Made by a program: the position numbers and the translations under genes. Below are positions 28,199-36,772 of a stretch of DNA of 64,000 bases, piece after piece. The DNA is from Paludibacter sp. GTDB taxonomy: Bacteria > Bacteroidota > Bacteroidia > Bacteroidales > Paludibacteraceae. The stretch is from the NCBI GenBank assembly GCA_010365115.1, contig JAAFGX010000003.1:32194-96193 (forward strand), given 5' to 3'. The notes beneath the pieces are model-generated. The model was not told where the DNA came from and did not search any database. It saw nothing but the letters and a program-made list of their open reading frames with translations. The stretch's first letter is position 1, and each line of letters begins with the position of its first letter.

Positions 28199-28987
28199 AT
28201 GGGTGAGCCGAGTGAAAGTGAAATGACTTTTTGGGATCATCTGGATGAGTTACGAAAGATATTGTTTAGAATAGCAGTTTTTGTGGTAGTGGTTGCTTTG
28301 GTCTTTTTCTCGTTCATGAGAGAATTATTTGACAATGTGATACTTGCTCCTACCAGAAGCGACTTTTTTCTATACAACTGGTTGAATGATTTAGCGCTGA
28401 AGTTTCCTGTATTGCCTGATTTTTGTATTGGCGATTTTCAAGTGAAAATTATCAACATCAATTTAGCATCTCAGTTTTTCATCCATATGTCAACTTCTTT
28501 TTGGTTTGCATTGGTATTTAGTTTCCCTTTTGTAATTTATCAACTTTTTCTTTTTGTAAAGCCGGCACTTTACAGCCATGAGCAGAAAAATACAGGATTA
28601 GCATTTTTCTTTGGAAATTTGTTGTTTTATATTGGAGTAGCCGTTGGTTATATAATGGTTTTCCCATTGACGTTGAGATTTTTGGCGGGTTATCAACTTA
28701 GTTCATACATTGAAAACAGTGTTTCACTAGATTCCTATATGGGAAGTTTTCTAATGTTATGCTTTATAATGGGATTAGTATTTGAACTACCTTTACTCTC
28801 TTGGCTTTTATCTCAAATTGGCATTTTAAGACGAAGTTTTTTTAATAAATTCAGAAAACATGCTATTGTTGCATTATTGGTTTTAGCAGCATTTATAACT
28901 CCATCGAGCGATCCATTTACACTAATGGTGGTATTTTTACCAATTTATATGCTTTGGGAAATTAGCGCTATGATAGTAAAAAAGTAA
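28199..28987 (+). CDS. tatC: Sec-independent translocase protein TatC
   Basis: A 262-residue polytopic receptor for twin-arginine signals. The cytoplasmic N-terminus MTFWDHLDELRKILFRI has the invariant W-x-H-L-x-E-L-R. Six membrane helices can be traced, with FVKPALYSHEQKNTGLAFFF before helix 3 and AAFITPSSDPFTLMVVFLPI near the end. Translation is probably coupled with tatA. The next two plus-strand genes both carry RR motifs. Confidence 0.95.
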   Translation: MGEPSESEMTFWDHLDELRKILFRIAVFVVVVALVFFSFMRELFDNVILAPTRSDFFLYNWLNDLALKFPVLPDFCIGDFQVKIININLASQFFIHMSTSFWFALVFSFPFVIYQLFLFVKPALYSHEQKNTGLAFFFGNLLFYIGVAVGYIMVFPLTLRFLAGYQLSSYIENSVSLDSYMGSFLMLCFIMGLVFELPLLSWLLSQIGILRRSFFNKFRKHAIVALLVLAAFITPSSDPFTLMVVFLPIYMLWEISAMIVKK

Positions 28988-29012
28988 TTTATACATGACT
29001 TCTAAAATCTAG

Positions 29013-29110
29013 ACCTCACCCCAACCCTCTTCATTTGAAGAGGGAGAAAGAGGAGAAAGAGAACGGAAAACAGTTTTTTTGGAGAGGGAGGAAGAGGGGG
29101 ACTTAAAGAC
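29013..29110. repeat. Two GC-rich palindromic repeat pieces after tatC
   Basis: The first (29013-29053) contains CCCTCTTCA-TT-TGAAGAGGG and the CTCACCCC lead seen in rsmE. The second (29081-29110) ends with GGGGGACTTAAAGAC, a sequence also found at 36549-36563. They occupy the tatC to DUF362 spacer. Confidence 0.6.
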
Positions 29111-29191
29111 GTAGTCAGCCTAAATTTAAAAAAAAATAAATCAACCAAAATACAAGACAAAGCTAATTTAATTACACGCAATTTATCCCGA

Positions 29192-29221
29192 TTTGTTGGA
29201 AGGGTTTAGTGGCTGTATTTG
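29192..29221 (+). promoter_or_regulatory. Candidate promoter of the DUF362 gene
   Basis: TTTG at 29192-29195 and TGTATTTG at 29214-29221 are 18 bases apart. The second is a one-base variant of TAnnTTTG. Confidence 0.4.
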
Positions 29222-29256
29222 TCAATTGAGATTTCATTATTAAAAACTGAAAAAAT

Positions 29257-30189
29257 ATGAAACGAAGAGATTTTTTTAAGTCGGCAGCAGTAGTTGGCCT
29301 AGCTACTGTTTTGAAACCTTCTACACTTGATGCAGCAACATTGAATAGTAGTATGTCAGTCCAGTCAGGACCTGACATGGTAGCAGTTATGGGTGGTGAA
29401 CCTGCAGCAATGCTTACCCGTGCCATAAAAGAAATGGGTGGCATTGGTAAATATGTAAAAAAAGGCGATAAGGTTGTGGTAAAACCGAATATCGGTTGGG
29501 ATAGAAAGCCTGAGTTGGCTGCCAATACCAATCCAGAGCTAATAGGCACATTAGTAAAAATGTGCAAAAGTGCTGGTGCTTCTGAAGTTTTGGTTTTCGA
29601 TCATACTTGCCACGATTGGAAAAAAAGTTACACAAACAGTGGTATTGAAAAAGCAGTGACCGCAGCCGGAGGAATAATGGTACCAGGTAATGACGAGTCA
29701 TATTATAAAGAAGTAGAATTGCCTCAAGGTGTTAATTTAAAAAAAACCTTGATTCATAAGTCACTTATTGATTGCGATGTTTGGTTTAATGTGCCGGTAT
29801 TGAAACATCATGGTGGAGCTAAAAATTCAATCTCCATGAAAAACTTGATGGGAATTGTTTGGGAAAGAGGTTTTTTCCATAAAAATGATTTGCATCAATG
29901 TATAGCTGACGTAGCAACTTTCTATAAAAAACCGGCGCTTAATATTGTGGATGCTTATCGGATTATGAAATCAAATGGTCCACAGGGAAAATCGGAAGCA
30001 GATGTAGTCACCTTAAAATCTCTTATTATTTCTCCTGATTATGTTGCTGCCGATACTGCAGCCATGAAAATGTTCTCTCAAGTTCAACCCACCGATATAA
30101 AAGATGTTCGTTATATTGGGATGGCCGAAAAATTGAACGTAGGAACGCAAAATTTAGAGAAACTGAATGTGAAGAAAATTAAAATGTAA
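29257..30189 (+). CDS. DUF362-family protein with twin-arginine signal peptide
   Basis: A 310-residue protein beginning with a Tat signal: RRDFFK at residues 3-8, then the mild hydrophobic stretch SAAVVGLATVLKP. The body is DUF362: VKKGDKVVVKPNIGWDRKPE, ASEVLVFDHTCHDWKKSY, CDVWFNVPVLKHHGGAKNSI and KNLMGIVWERG. DUF362 proteins are often paired or fused with ferredoxin domains in anaerobes; their reaction is not established. Position after tatAC and before a polyferredoxin gene suggests an exported redox pair. Confidence 0.88.
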   Translation: MKRRDFFKSAAVVGLATVLKPSTLDAATLNSSMSVQSGPDMVAVMGGEPAAMLTRAIKEMGGIGKYVKKGDKVVVKPNIGWDRKPELAANTNPELIGTLVKMCKSAGASEVLVFDHTCHDWKKSYTNSGIEKAVTAAGGIMVPGNDESYYKEVELPQGVNLKKTLIHKSLIDCDVWFNVPVLKHHGGAKNSISMKNLMGIVWERGFFHKNDLHQCIADVATFYKKPALNIVDAYRIMKSNGPQGKSEADVVTLKSLIISPDYVAADTAAMKMFSQVQPTDIKDVRYIGMAEKLNVGTQNLEKLNVKKIKM

Positions 30190-30235
30190 CAATACATGAT
30201 TCTGCCATTAGTAATAAAACAGTCTAAAAGTCTTT

Positions 30236-30270
30236 TCACTAATCATTTATCACTAATCGTTTATCACTGT
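30236..30270. repeat. 14-base direct repeat before the polyferredoxin gene
   Basis: CACTAATCATTTAT is followed directly by CACTAATCGTTTAT and then CAC, a tandem repeat of period 14 that ends just before the ATG at 30273. Confidence 0.6.
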
Positions 30271-30272
30271 CA

Positions 30273-31808
30273 ATGAAATTCCTTAAAAATATCCGTGTTG
30301 CAATTGCTATTTTGTTTTTTCTTCCAATTTTGCTGTTTTTTATAGATTTTATCGGTAAATTGCCATTGCAACTTCATGAATTATTGAAATTTCAATGGAT
30401 TCCAGCATTGTTATCGCTTAATTTGGTACTTATTGGAATTTTATTAGTTTTAAGTCTGTTATTTGGGAGAATATATTGCTCTACAATTTGTCCTTTGGGC
30501 GTTTTTCAGGATATAATTTCATGGAAATCACGTTTTTTTAAAAAGAAAAAGAAAAAATTCCGCTTCAAATACATGAAATCGCAAAACATCTTGCGATACA
30601 CCATACTCGGATTAACAATAGTTGCATTCATTTTCGGAAGTTCTTTATTAGTCATTTTATTTGATCCATACAGCACGTTTGGTCGTATCATTTCGCAACT
30701 ATTTCGTCCTCTGGCAATATGGGGCAACAATAGTATGGCTGCATTGTTGAGTGGAATGGGGAATTATTCAATGTACAAAGTGGAGCAAGTTGGTTTTGTC
30801 CCCGTTGCTTTTAGCATTACAATACTTTTTTTCATTGGTATCGGAATTATGTCATGGTTTCGTGGCAGATTATATTGCAATACCATTTGTCCAGTTGGGA
30901 CCACGCTGGGTTTGTTTGCACCTTTCTCATTATTTCGAATTTCAATAAAAAAATCCACCTGTACACGATGCGGTTCATGTGAAAAAACCTGTAAATCACA
31001 ATGCATCGACAGCGAGACGATGAAAGTGGATGATTCTCGCTGCGTCAGTTGTTTTAATTGCTTGACAGTTTGCAAAAAAGCAAGCATGAAATACGAATTC
31101 CGTTACAAAAAATCGGAAGTGGCACCCATAAAAGTTTTAACTGGAAAAAATAGCAGACGAACATTTCTTTTGACTTCTGGAGCAGTAATCACTTCAATTG
31201 CTCTTGCAAAAGCTAACACGATTACAGGTAAAAAAGATTCCATTCTTTCACGTAAACCTATAATGCCTCCGGGTGCAATAAATATTGAACATTTCAATAC
31301 CAATTGTACAGGTTGCCAACTTTGTGTCACAAAATGTCCAATGCAAGTATTAAAGCCTGCTTCATTACAATATGGGATTTCGGGAATTATGCAACCCCAT
31401 TTAGCTTTTTCTACACATATATTTTGTACTTTCGATTGTAATATTTGTTCTGCGGTTTGTCCGACAAAAGCATTGACAAAAATGCCAATGGAAGAAAAAA
31501 AAGTGACACAGATTGGTATTGCAAAACTAAGGTTAGATATGTGCGAAGTGATAACACACGAAACTGATTGTGGAGCTTGTTCAGAACATTGTCCTACACA
31601 GGCAGTTCACATGATTCCTTACAAAAACGGACTGACCAAACCAGAAGTCATACCTGAATTATGTATTGGTTGTGGTGGTTGTGAATCAATTTGTCCCGTC
31701 AGACCCTATCAGGCTATTTACGTTGAAGGAGTAACAAGTCAACTAAAAGCAAAAAAACCGGAAGAAGCAAAAAAATTCGATAAAGTAATTGATGATTTTG
31801 GGTTTTAA
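30273..31808 (+). CDS. Membrane polyferredoxin, NapH/NapG-like fusion with internal Tat motif
   Basis: A 511-residue protein. Residues 1-210: about four membrane helices with two CxxxCP motifs (Cys69/73 and 202/206), as in NapH/RnfA-associated quinol oxidases. Residues 230-267: two 4Fe-4S motifs (Cys230/233/236/240 and 257/260/263/267). Residues 292-312: NSRRTFLL plus the apolar stretch TSGAVITSIALA, a twin-arginine signal inside the chain. Residues 345-474: about four more clusters (from Cys345, 385, 424 and 464), as in NapG/MauM. Inference: the N-part is a cytoplasm-facing NapH module and the C-part a NapG module exported by Tat. DUF362 and tatAC lie upstream. Confidence 0.85.
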   Translation: MKFLKNIRVAIAILFFLPILLFFIDFIGKLPLQLHELLKFQWIPALLSLNLVLIGILLVLSLLFGRIYCSTICPLGVFQDIISWKSRFFKKKKKKFRFKYMKSQNILRYTILGLTIVAFIFGSSLLVILFDPYSTFGRIISQLFRPLAIWGNNSMAALLSGMGNYSMYKVEQVGFVPVAFSITILFFIGIGIMSWFRGRLYCNTICPVGTTLGLFAPFSLFRISIKKSTCTRCGSCEKTCKSQCIDSETMKVDDSRCVSCFNCLTVCKKASMKYEFRYKKSEVAPIKVLTGKNSRRTFLLTSGAVITSIALAKANTITGKKDSILSRKPIMPPGAINIEHFNTNCTGCQLCVTKCPMQVLKPASLQYGISGIMQPHLAFSTHIFCTFDCNICSAVCPTKALTKMPMEEKKVTQIGIAKLRLDMCEVITHETDCGACSEHCPTQAVHMIPYKNGLTKPEVIPELCIGCGGCESICPVRPYQAIYVEGVTSQLKAKKPEEAKKFDKVIDDFGF

Positions 31809-31839
31809 GTAAGAATAACAATTAAATGTCTCATTCTTT

Positions 31840-31990
31840 CAACCACATAGTATCAGAACCACATAGTTTTTTTTCGAATACATAGCACATATAGTTTTTC
31901 TAAAAAACCATGTGACTCTATGATTGCTTTTTTTTATTTCTAAGGCGGTATGCAACTTTGTATAACTATGTAGTAGATTCTTTTTGAAAA
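31840..31990. repeat. Decayed ACATAG-rich inverted repeats
   Basis: ACCACATAG occurs twice near 31839-31860, with ACATAG, ATATAG and reverse-oriented CTATG and CATGTGACTCTATG following. The pattern looks like degraded dispersed repeats; no coding frame is evident. Confidence 0.35.
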
Positions 31991-32066
31991 TACGACATTA
32001 TATTGTTCCAACTACTTAAATACAAGCAAGTATTCATTCATTTCACCATAATCTAAAACATTAACT

Positions 32067-32222
32067 ATGTACATCTTCTCAATTTTGATCTATTTCTTCT
32101 TTTTATCAATTATTGCTGGCATTTTTTATTTAGTTTACACTTGGGTTAACCAATTTATTTCTTTAAAAAAAGAGCAAAACGACTTGCTAAGAGAAATAGT
32201 AAAAAAAATGGAAAACAAATAA
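32067..32222 (+). CDS. Small single-helix membrane protein (51 aa)
   Basis: A 51-residue frame: MYIFSILIYFFFLSIIAGIF forms one hydrophobic helix, followed by a polar amphipathic, basic tail (SLKKEQNDLLREIVKKMENK). This design, a helix plus a charged coil, is common among real small inner-membrane proteins, and the codons are ordinary. It lies 258 bases after the polyferredoxin gene on the same strand, before a convergent terminator. Function unknown; it could belong to the upstream locus or be independent. Confidence 0.5.
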   Translation: MYIFSILIYFFFLSIIAGIFYLVYTWVNQFISLKKEQNDLLREIVKKMENK

Positions 32223-32354
32223 ATTTATTCCTAAATACACTTTTCCTCTAAAAAGCTGAAAGAATAGGATGTTGGTAGCATTCTCTTTTGAAAACAATTC
32301 ATCAATTTTAGTTCGAGTATAAATTACGAATTGAATGTTGGTTCTATAAGTCAT

Positions 32355-32409
32355 AAATGAAAAGACCACAACTACTTGTCAGAAACAAGTGGTTGTGGTC
32401 TTTTCATTT
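32355..32409. terminator. Bidirectional terminator
   Basis: Long arms of about 25 bases, starting AAATGAAAAGACCACAAC and ending GTTGTGGTCTTTTCATTT, with one mismatch and a 5-base loop. It ends the minus-strand lipoprotein gene and any plus-strand transcript from the 51-residue gene. Confidence 0.92.
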
Positions 32410-32420
32410 TAAAATAAAAA

Positions 32421-33278
32421 CTAAATTTGCACAACTAAGTATTTTGAAATACTCCAGAATTTAGCAGAATTTGTAATTTCGATTGTAATTTTCTTATCGT
32501 CACCTGTTACAAGAGTATAACTGCTTTGGGGGTGAGAAGATATTATTTTAATACTTTTGCTGCCAGTAGGAATAGACGTAACTGTTCTCAAGTCTACCTG
32601 AGTAAATACATTTTTATCTAATTCATTATCCAAAGCTGTTTTAGACTGAAATAGTCCACTGGTTGAAATAATCTTCGCATCTTTGAGTTCTTTTGAAGTT
32701 GCAACATAGTACCAAACCGTATTCATCTTAGTTGTTTGCTGTTCCAACATACTTTGCTTTTCGGCTATATTTTCACTCTGATTATTCACTGTAGTGTTAA
32801 GTTCATCAATTTTAATGTTTTTCTGATCAAGTTCGGTTTGTAAAGTTTGAATTTGTACACTTTTTTCATCCATCTCGCTTTGTAAACGTTTGATTGTTTC
32901 TACTAACTTATTGTTAGCTTTTGCATTTTTAGATACCAATTGCCGTAATTCATCAATTTTCGCTTTGTTTTTTTCAATGGTCTCTTTTATCGATGTCATT
33001 TGAGCTGCTATCAGTTCTTTTTTGTTGGTTGTTTTACCTTCTGCTCCTTTAAGATTTATTCTCATTTGACTTTGACTATAACTTATTTCTGAGAATCCGG
33101 TTTCAATATCATCCAAAATGGAAAGTGTTCTGTTGTAATTGGAATCTAAGGCTTGCTTTTCAATTGCAATTGAATCACGTTGAGCAACTGCAGTTTTGTA
33201 TTTTTCTGAATTCTCAACACAAGATGCTGAAAGAAATGCGAATGCGGTAATCATTGCATAGAATTTAATTGTTTTCAT
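32421..33278 (-). CDS. Coiled-coil lipoprotein, Bacteroidetes-conserved
   Basis: A 285-residue protein with a lipoprotein signal (FAFLSASC, lipidated Cys20). A long heptad coiled coil spans roughly residues 85-185 (ETIEKNKAKIDELRQLVSKN, then QTLQTELDQKNIKIDELNTT). The C-terminal 100 residues form a small globular part with WYYVATSKELKDAKIISTSG and VTGDDKKITIEIT. Coiled-coil envelope lipoproteins like this are common in Bacteroidetes, with unknown role. No enzymatic motif. It seems to be a single-gene unit with a strong terminator. Confidence 0.75.
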   Translation of the reverse strand: MKTIKFYAMITAFAFLSASCVENSEKYKTAVAQRDSIAIEKQALDSNYNRTLSILDDIETGFSEISYSQSQMRINLKGAEGKTTNKKELIAAQMTSIKETIEKNKAKIDELRQLVSKNAKANNKLVETIKRLQSEMDEKSVQIQTLQTELDQKNIKIDELNTTVNNQSENIAEKQSMLEQQTTKMNTVWYYVATSKELKDAKIISTSGLFQSKTALDNELDKNVFTQVDLRTVTSIPTGSKSIKIISSHPQSSYTLVTGDDKKITIEITNSAKFWSISKYLVVQI

Positions 33279-33843
33279 TTTTTTTTGGTTTTAATGGTTT
33301 GAGAAAATGGATTAATATATTTTTTCATTGTTTGTTCTGAATTAATGATAAATTCTGGACAAAGTTGCTAAAATATTTGCAATGGGGTTTTACACAACTT
33401 TGATTTTTTATTACATAAATCACACATTATCAATAATATTAATTGTTTTTAGTTATTTTTGGGAATTCCTTTTCTAAATATAACATAGTTTGCCTAGCTA
33501 TGTTCAGCATAGTCAGCAACTTAAACAACAAAAAAAACATGATTTATATGAATTTACTTCTTTGAAGCAAAAAGAGGACAAAAACAAGTCACATTTAACA
33601 TTAAATTCTAGTAAAGCTGAACAAATACGTTAAAGCTAGTCTTTTCTTAAAGAAAAAGTAAATTATCATCCAGATGATCATTGATTTAGCTTTTAAGGCT
33701 GTATCTGTCAAAAACATTGATTTATTATCTGTTTCAAAAAAAAATGAATCAGATATAAATCGGGCTTATAGAAAACACATAAAAAAAAGTCCAAAATACC
33801 AATAATGGCTTTTAGGACTTTTATTAATTCGTTTGAAAACTGT
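33279..33843. other. 565-base spacer, no confident gene
   Basis: AT-rich spacer between two minus-strand genes. It holds the upstream region of the coiled-coil lipoprotein gene and a terminator at 33783-33831. A plus-strand TATTTTTG at 33454-33461 has no gene behind it and a weak CTTTTCTT hairpin near 33641; a small RNA is conceivable but unsupported. Confidence 0.4.
33783..33831 (-). terminator. Terminator of the LolC/E-like permease gene
   Basis: AAAAGTCCAAAA pairs with TTTTAGGACTTTT with one bulge; on the minus strand a run of T follows. Confidence 0.7.
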
Positions 33844-35085
33844 TTATTCGTAACGTATAATTTTTGCCGGATCAATTTTGGTAATTAAATAGGATGGCCC
33901 AATCATCATTAGAAGTGATGCAATCAGAGTGCCCAGATTCAGCAAAATAATAAAAAGCCAGTTGAATGAGACAGGAACTGTTGCCACGTAATAGGCTTCG
34001 GGATCGAGAGGAATAATCCCTGTAAAATATTGAATAGCACAAAGACTTAGACCTATGACATTTCCCCAAAACATACCTTTGCCAATTAGAAATGCAGAAT
34101 GATAAAGAAATATCTTGCGTATCGACCAATTTTCAGCACCTAACGATTTCAAAATACCAATCATATTGGTTCGTTCCAGAATTAAAATCAGTAAACCCGA
34201 AATCATATTGAATCCTGCCACTGAAAGCATTAGAAACAAAATGACCCATACATTCATATCCAATAATTCGAGCCAACTAAAAATTTGAGGATTGAGTTGT
34301 TTTATAGTTTGTGTGTAATAAGTTTCACCTTCATTATTAAACTTATTGGAAACAGCATCAGACACTTCATTCCCCACTTTATCGATATCATCAAATTTAC
34401 TAATCAACACTTCCAAACCGCTAAAAGAGTTTTCATCCCAGTCGTTTAAATGCTGCACATGGCGCATATCAGTCAGAATAATCAGTTTATCATATTCAAT
34501 AAAATTGGTGGAATAAATTCCGGTAATTTTAAACTTTCTGGCGCGCACTTGATCCTGAATAAAATACGTAAAAAAACTGTCACCCAATTTCAAGCCAAGT
34601 AAATTTGCTAAGTATCTAGAAATTATAATTTCATTTAATGGCTTATTGCTGGTCAGATTAAGTATATTTCCTTCTACAAGATTTGCTTTGAAAAACTCCC
34701 AATCGAAATTAGCATCAACGCCTTTAACAACAATTCCTTGAAATTCTGTATTTGTTTTAATTATTCCTGGTTTGGTAACAAATCGTTGGACATGTTTTAC
34801 ACCTTCAAGAGAAGAAATTTTCTTTATCAAAGCTTTGTCAGCCTTGATGGGATTCATCTCATACGTATTATTATTATCAAAATTAGTGATTTGAACATGT
34901 CCACCAAATCCAATGGTTTTATTTCTAATTTCGTTTTTAAAACCAATAACAACAGCCACTGAAATAATCATTACAGCTAATCCGAGAGCGATTCCAATAG
35001 TGGCAATACGAACAGCAGGACGAGAAATATTTTTCTTACCCTGCTGAAAATGTATACGTTTTGCTATGAAATATTCTAAATTCAT
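33844..35085 (-). CDS. LolC/LolE-like ABC transporter permease
   Basis: A 413-residue FtsX/MacB-type permease. It starts with LEYFIAKRIHFQQGKKNISR, then TM1 (IATIGIALGLAVMIISVAVV), a periplasmic MacB_PCD domain of about 200 residues, and three C-terminal helices beginning at LLDMNVWVILFLMLSVAGFN with LERTNMIGILKSLGAENWSI, the coupling segment of LolE. Such permeases release lipoproteins from the inner membrane to LolA with the LolD ATPase, which is not encoded here. A short palindromic repeat separates it from the next gene. Confidence 0.88.
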   Translation of the reverse strand: MNLEYFIAKRIHFQQGKKNISRPAVRIATIGIALGLAVMIISVAVVIGFKNEIRNKTIGFGGHVQITNFDNNNTYEMNPIKADKALIKKISSLEGVKHVQRFVTKPGIIKTNTEFQGIVVKGVDANFDWEFFKANLVEGNILNLTSNKPLNEIIISRYLANLLGLKLGDSFFTYFIQDQVRARKFKITGIYSTNFIEYDKLIILTDMRHVQHLNDWDENSFSGLEVLISKFDDIDKVGNEVSDAVSNKFNNEGETYYTQTIKQLNPQIFSWLELLDMNVWVILFLMLSVAGFNMISGLLILILERTNMIGILKSLGAENWSIRKIFLYHSAFLIGKGMFWGNVIGLSLCAIQYFTGIIPLDPEAYYVATVPVSFNWLFIILLNLGTLIASLLMMIGPSYLITKIDPAKIIRYE

Positions 35086-35092
35086 ATATTAA

Positions 35093-35120
35093 GCCTCCCC
35101 TTGGGGGAAGTTGGAGGAGC
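35093..35120. repeat. GC-rich palindromic repeat
   Basis: CCTCCCC-TT-GGGG with GGAAGTTGGAGG occupies nearly the whole spacer between the permease start and the aminotransferase stop at 35122. Confidence 0.6.
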
Positions 35121-35121
35121 T

Positions 35122-36321
35122 TTAAATTGTTCTTCCCGGATAAACTTGTAATGCCTTGCTCAAAACAATTAGCGCATGTTTTAAAGCATCTTTATCCAAG
35201 ACATATGCAATACGAACCTCATCTTTACCCATTCCTTCGATGGTATAAAAACCCGAAGCAGGTGCCATCATTACGGTATAACCTTCGTATTCGAAATCGG
35301 TAAGTAACCAGGAACAAAATTTATCCGCATCATCCACCGGCAAGCGGGCAACTGTATAAAAAGCTCCCATAGGAATTGGTGAATAAACGCCTGGAATTCT
35401 ATTGAGTCCATCGATTAAGAACTTTCTGCGTTCCAAGTATTCGTTGTACATTTCAAGCATATATTCTGTTGGAGTATCCATTGCTGCTTCGGAAGCAATC
35501 TGACCCAACAAAGGGGGACTTAAACGTGCCTGACAAAATTTCATTACGCTTTGACGAACTTCTTTATTTTTAGTTACTATAGCGCCAATGCGCACACCGG
35601 TCATACTGTAACGCTTTGAAACTGAATCGATCAATACAACGTTTTCTTCAATTCCATCCAAATGAAAGGCAGAAATATAGGGAGCTCCAGTGTAACAAAA
35701 CTCGCGGTAAACTTCATCGGAAAAAAGATATAAATCGTATTTTTTCACAATATCCCGAATTTTATTCATTTCGGTACGGGTATATAAATATCCGGTCGGG
35801 TTATTCGGATTGCAAATCAGTATTCCTTTTGTTTTGGGAGTAATGAGTTCCTCGAATTTTTCTACAGATGGCAATGCAAACCCCTCTTCAATTGAAGAAA
35901 CTACAGGTCGTACAACTGCACCTGCTGCTATTGCAAATGCAGTGTAATTAGCATAAGCCGGTTCGGGAACAATAATTTCATCGCCTGGATCGAGGCAGCT
36001 CATAAAAGCAAAATTTACTGCTTCTGAACCACCGGTTGTAACAATTATGTCATCCACTGTTACATCAATATTAAACGTACGATAATAGGCAGCGAGCTTT
36101 AATCTTAAGCTTTTAATTCCATCGCTCGGACTGTATTCCAACACGGTACGATCAATATTTCGAATGGCATCCAATGCAATTTGGGGTGTTTTTAAATCCG
36201 GTTGTCCGATATTTAAATGATACACTTTTATACCACGAGCTTTTGCTTTATCGGCAAGTGGTACTAATTTACGAATTGGGGATTCGGGCATTGACTGCCC
36301 ACGTTGTGAAGTATGTGGCAT
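35122..36321 (-). CDS. Class I/II PLP-dependent aminotransferase
   Basis: A 399-residue fold-type I aminotransferase. Visible are YHLNIGQPDLKTP, LEYSPSDGIKSLRLKLA, TTGGSEAVNFAF near residue 96, the PEPAYANYTAFA stretch, CNPNNPTGYLY near 170, SDEVYREFCY near 201 and the Schiff-base lysine Lys236 in DSVSKRYSMTGVRIGA. The pattern is near aspartate aminotransferases. The N-terminus could start at Met11 (MPESPIRKL) as well as at the ATG chosen. It differs clearly from the gene at 19036, so this is not a recent duplicate. Confidence 0.85.
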   Translation of the reverse strand: MPHTSQRGQSMPESPIRKLVPLADKAKARGIKVYHLNIGQPDLKTPQIALDAIRNIDRTVLEYSPSDGIKSLRLKLAAYYRTFNIDVTVDDIIVTTGGSEAVNFAFMSCLDPGDEIIVPEPAYANYTAFAIAAGAVVRPVVSSIEEGFALPSVEKFEELITPKTKGILICNPNNPTGYLYTRTEMNKIRDIVKKYDLYLFSDEVYREFCYTGAPYISAFHLDGIEENVVLIDSVSKRYSMTGVRIGAIVTKNKEVRQSVMKFCQARLSPPLLGQIASEAAMDTPTEYMLEMYNEYLERRKFLIDGLNRIPGVYSPIPMGAFYTVARLPVDDADKFCSWLLTDFEYEGYTVMMAPASGFYTIEGMGKDEVRIAYVLDKDALKHALIVLSKALQVYPGRTI

Positions 36322-36332
36322 AATATTTTGTT

Positions 36333-36403
36333 CGGTGTTCTTTGTTTTGCGTTTAGTGTTTTGCGTTTTGCGTTTTGCGTTTTGCGTTTAGCGTTTAGTG
36401 TCT
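36333..36403. repeat. GTTTTGC heptanucleotide tandem array
   Basis: Near-perfect 7-base units GTTTTGC, ending with GTTTAGC and GTTTAGT variants, directly upstream of the aminotransferase start codon. Confidence 0.8.
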
Positions 36404-36527
36404 TGTTAATCATGTCATAAAAAAACACCGAACAGATTCAAATTATAAATTTAGCTGCAAAATTAGTGAAATAAACTCGATAAATAAAGTATTTTGATTG
36501 CAAGTTGATAGTTTTTAGTTAGTAGTA

Positions 36528-36564
36528 GCCCCCTAAATCCACCGAAAAGGGGGACTTAAAGACC
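36528..36564. repeat. GC-rich palindromic repeat
   Basis: GCCCCCTAAATCC, then ACCGAAAAGGGGG and ACTTAAAGACC. CCCCCT pairs with AGGGGG. This is the fullest spacer copy of the element also present at 61509-61539 and, as shorter pieces, in valS and at 29081-29110. Confidence 0.65.
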
Positions 36565-36772
36565 AAGTTTGCAGATTTAGAGAAAATCAAATCTAACTGT
36601 CAAAGTAATCGAAAATTTCTGACCCCGTTTTACGGGATGTTTCATTTGCGTTTATTTTGCGTTTGCGCCTGCCTGTGGCAGAAAGGTTCAAAAATCTACG
36701 TTCAAAAAGTTTAGTAGTTGGTATTGTTGTTAGTTGCTAGTTTGATATATAAACATCGATTCAGTAGTTTCT

